Shown in pieces: positions 13,835-13,952 of a DNA stretch of 13,952 nucleotides. Location of the stretch: NCBI GenBank assembly GCA_002482765.1, contig DLGP01000118.1:1-13952 (forward strand). The letters are read 5' to 3'. This stretch comes from Alphaproteobacteria bacterium UBA7691. GTDB lineage: Bacteria; Pseudomonadota; Alphaproteobacteria; Ferrovibrionales; Ferrovibrionaceae. The position numbers were made by a program, and so were the translations under genes. Below the pieces are notes generated by a model that saw only the letters and a program-made list of their open reading frames with translations, was not told the origin of the DNA and searched no databases. Positions within the stretch are counted from its first letter, which is position 1, and each line of letters begins with the position of its first letter.

Positions 13835-13952
13835 CGCGCCACTCCGTGTTCCGGCCGCCAGCGGGTCAGCGCCAGCAGCATGCCCATGGCGAAAGCCAGC
13901 GCCAGCAGCGACGAACCGCCATAGGAGATGAAGGGCAGCGTCATGCCCTTGG
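13831..13952 (-). CDS. ftsW: C-terminal end of the septal peptidoglycan polymerase FtsW (runs off the right edge)
   Basis: Only the last 39 residues are present. They begin KGMTLPFISYGGSS, the hallmark C-terminal motif of the SEDS proteins FtsW and RodA. The final membrane segment (LLALAFAMGMLLALTRW) follows, with a short basic tail ending VAR. Position directly before murG in the dcw cluster identifies it as FtsW and not RodA. FtsW works with FtsI to polymerise septal glycan from lipid II. Its TGA (13831-13833) overlaps the murG ATG as ATGA, so the two are probably translationally coupled. The frame stays open to the window edge. Confidence 0.93.
   Translation of the reverse strand, partial: KGMTLPFISYGGSSLLALAFAMGMLLALTRWRPEHGVAR

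Overview
The window is a core-genome segment from a GC-rich alphaproteobacterium, and most of it is the downstream half of the division and cell-wall (dcw) cluster. The gene order ftsW-murG-murC-murB-ddl-ftsQ-ftsA-ftsZ-lpxC, followed by bamD-recN-ligA, is the classical alphaproteobacterial arrangement. A long Pro/Ala/Gln-rich FtsZ linker and a by-eye scarcity of GANTC sites (the CcrM methyltransferase target) fit the same class. A Rhodospirillales-like host is a guess; nothing here fixes the genus.

Layout, reading the minus strand from the right edge. The end of ftsW (13831-13952) leads into murG, murC, murB and ddl. Each of these joins its neighbour through a 4-base ATGA stop/start overlap. 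The ddl-ftsQ overlap is 13 bases. ftsQ and ftsA are 19 bases apart, ftsA and ftsZ 115, and ftsZ and lpxC 165. These last two gaps each hold a hairpin. lpxC starts with GTG and ends at 4261, in front of two rho-independent-type hairpins shared with a converging gene.

A single plus-strand gene (3724-4128), a small XRE-type DNA-binding protein, sits between lpxC and bamD and splits the cluster tail. It is divergent from bamD across about 400 bases of mostly AT-rich DNA. That DNA holds inverted repeats, a structured GC-rich leader and an unusual cluster of GANTC sites. bamD and recN then follow on the minus strand 10 bases apart. ligA begins after a 192-base gap with palindromic repeat units and runs off the left edge.

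Together the genes make and flip peptidoglycan precursors (MurB, MurC, Ddl, MurG; FtsW polymerises), assemble the divisome (FtsQ, FtsA, FtsZ), commit lipid A synthesis (LpxC) and assemble outer-membrane proteins (BamD). RecN and LigA serve DNA repair and replication. I found no mobile element, CRISPR array, tRNA, rRNA or exotic system. The least explained part is the regulatory DNA at about 3280-3723 and its XRE gene.
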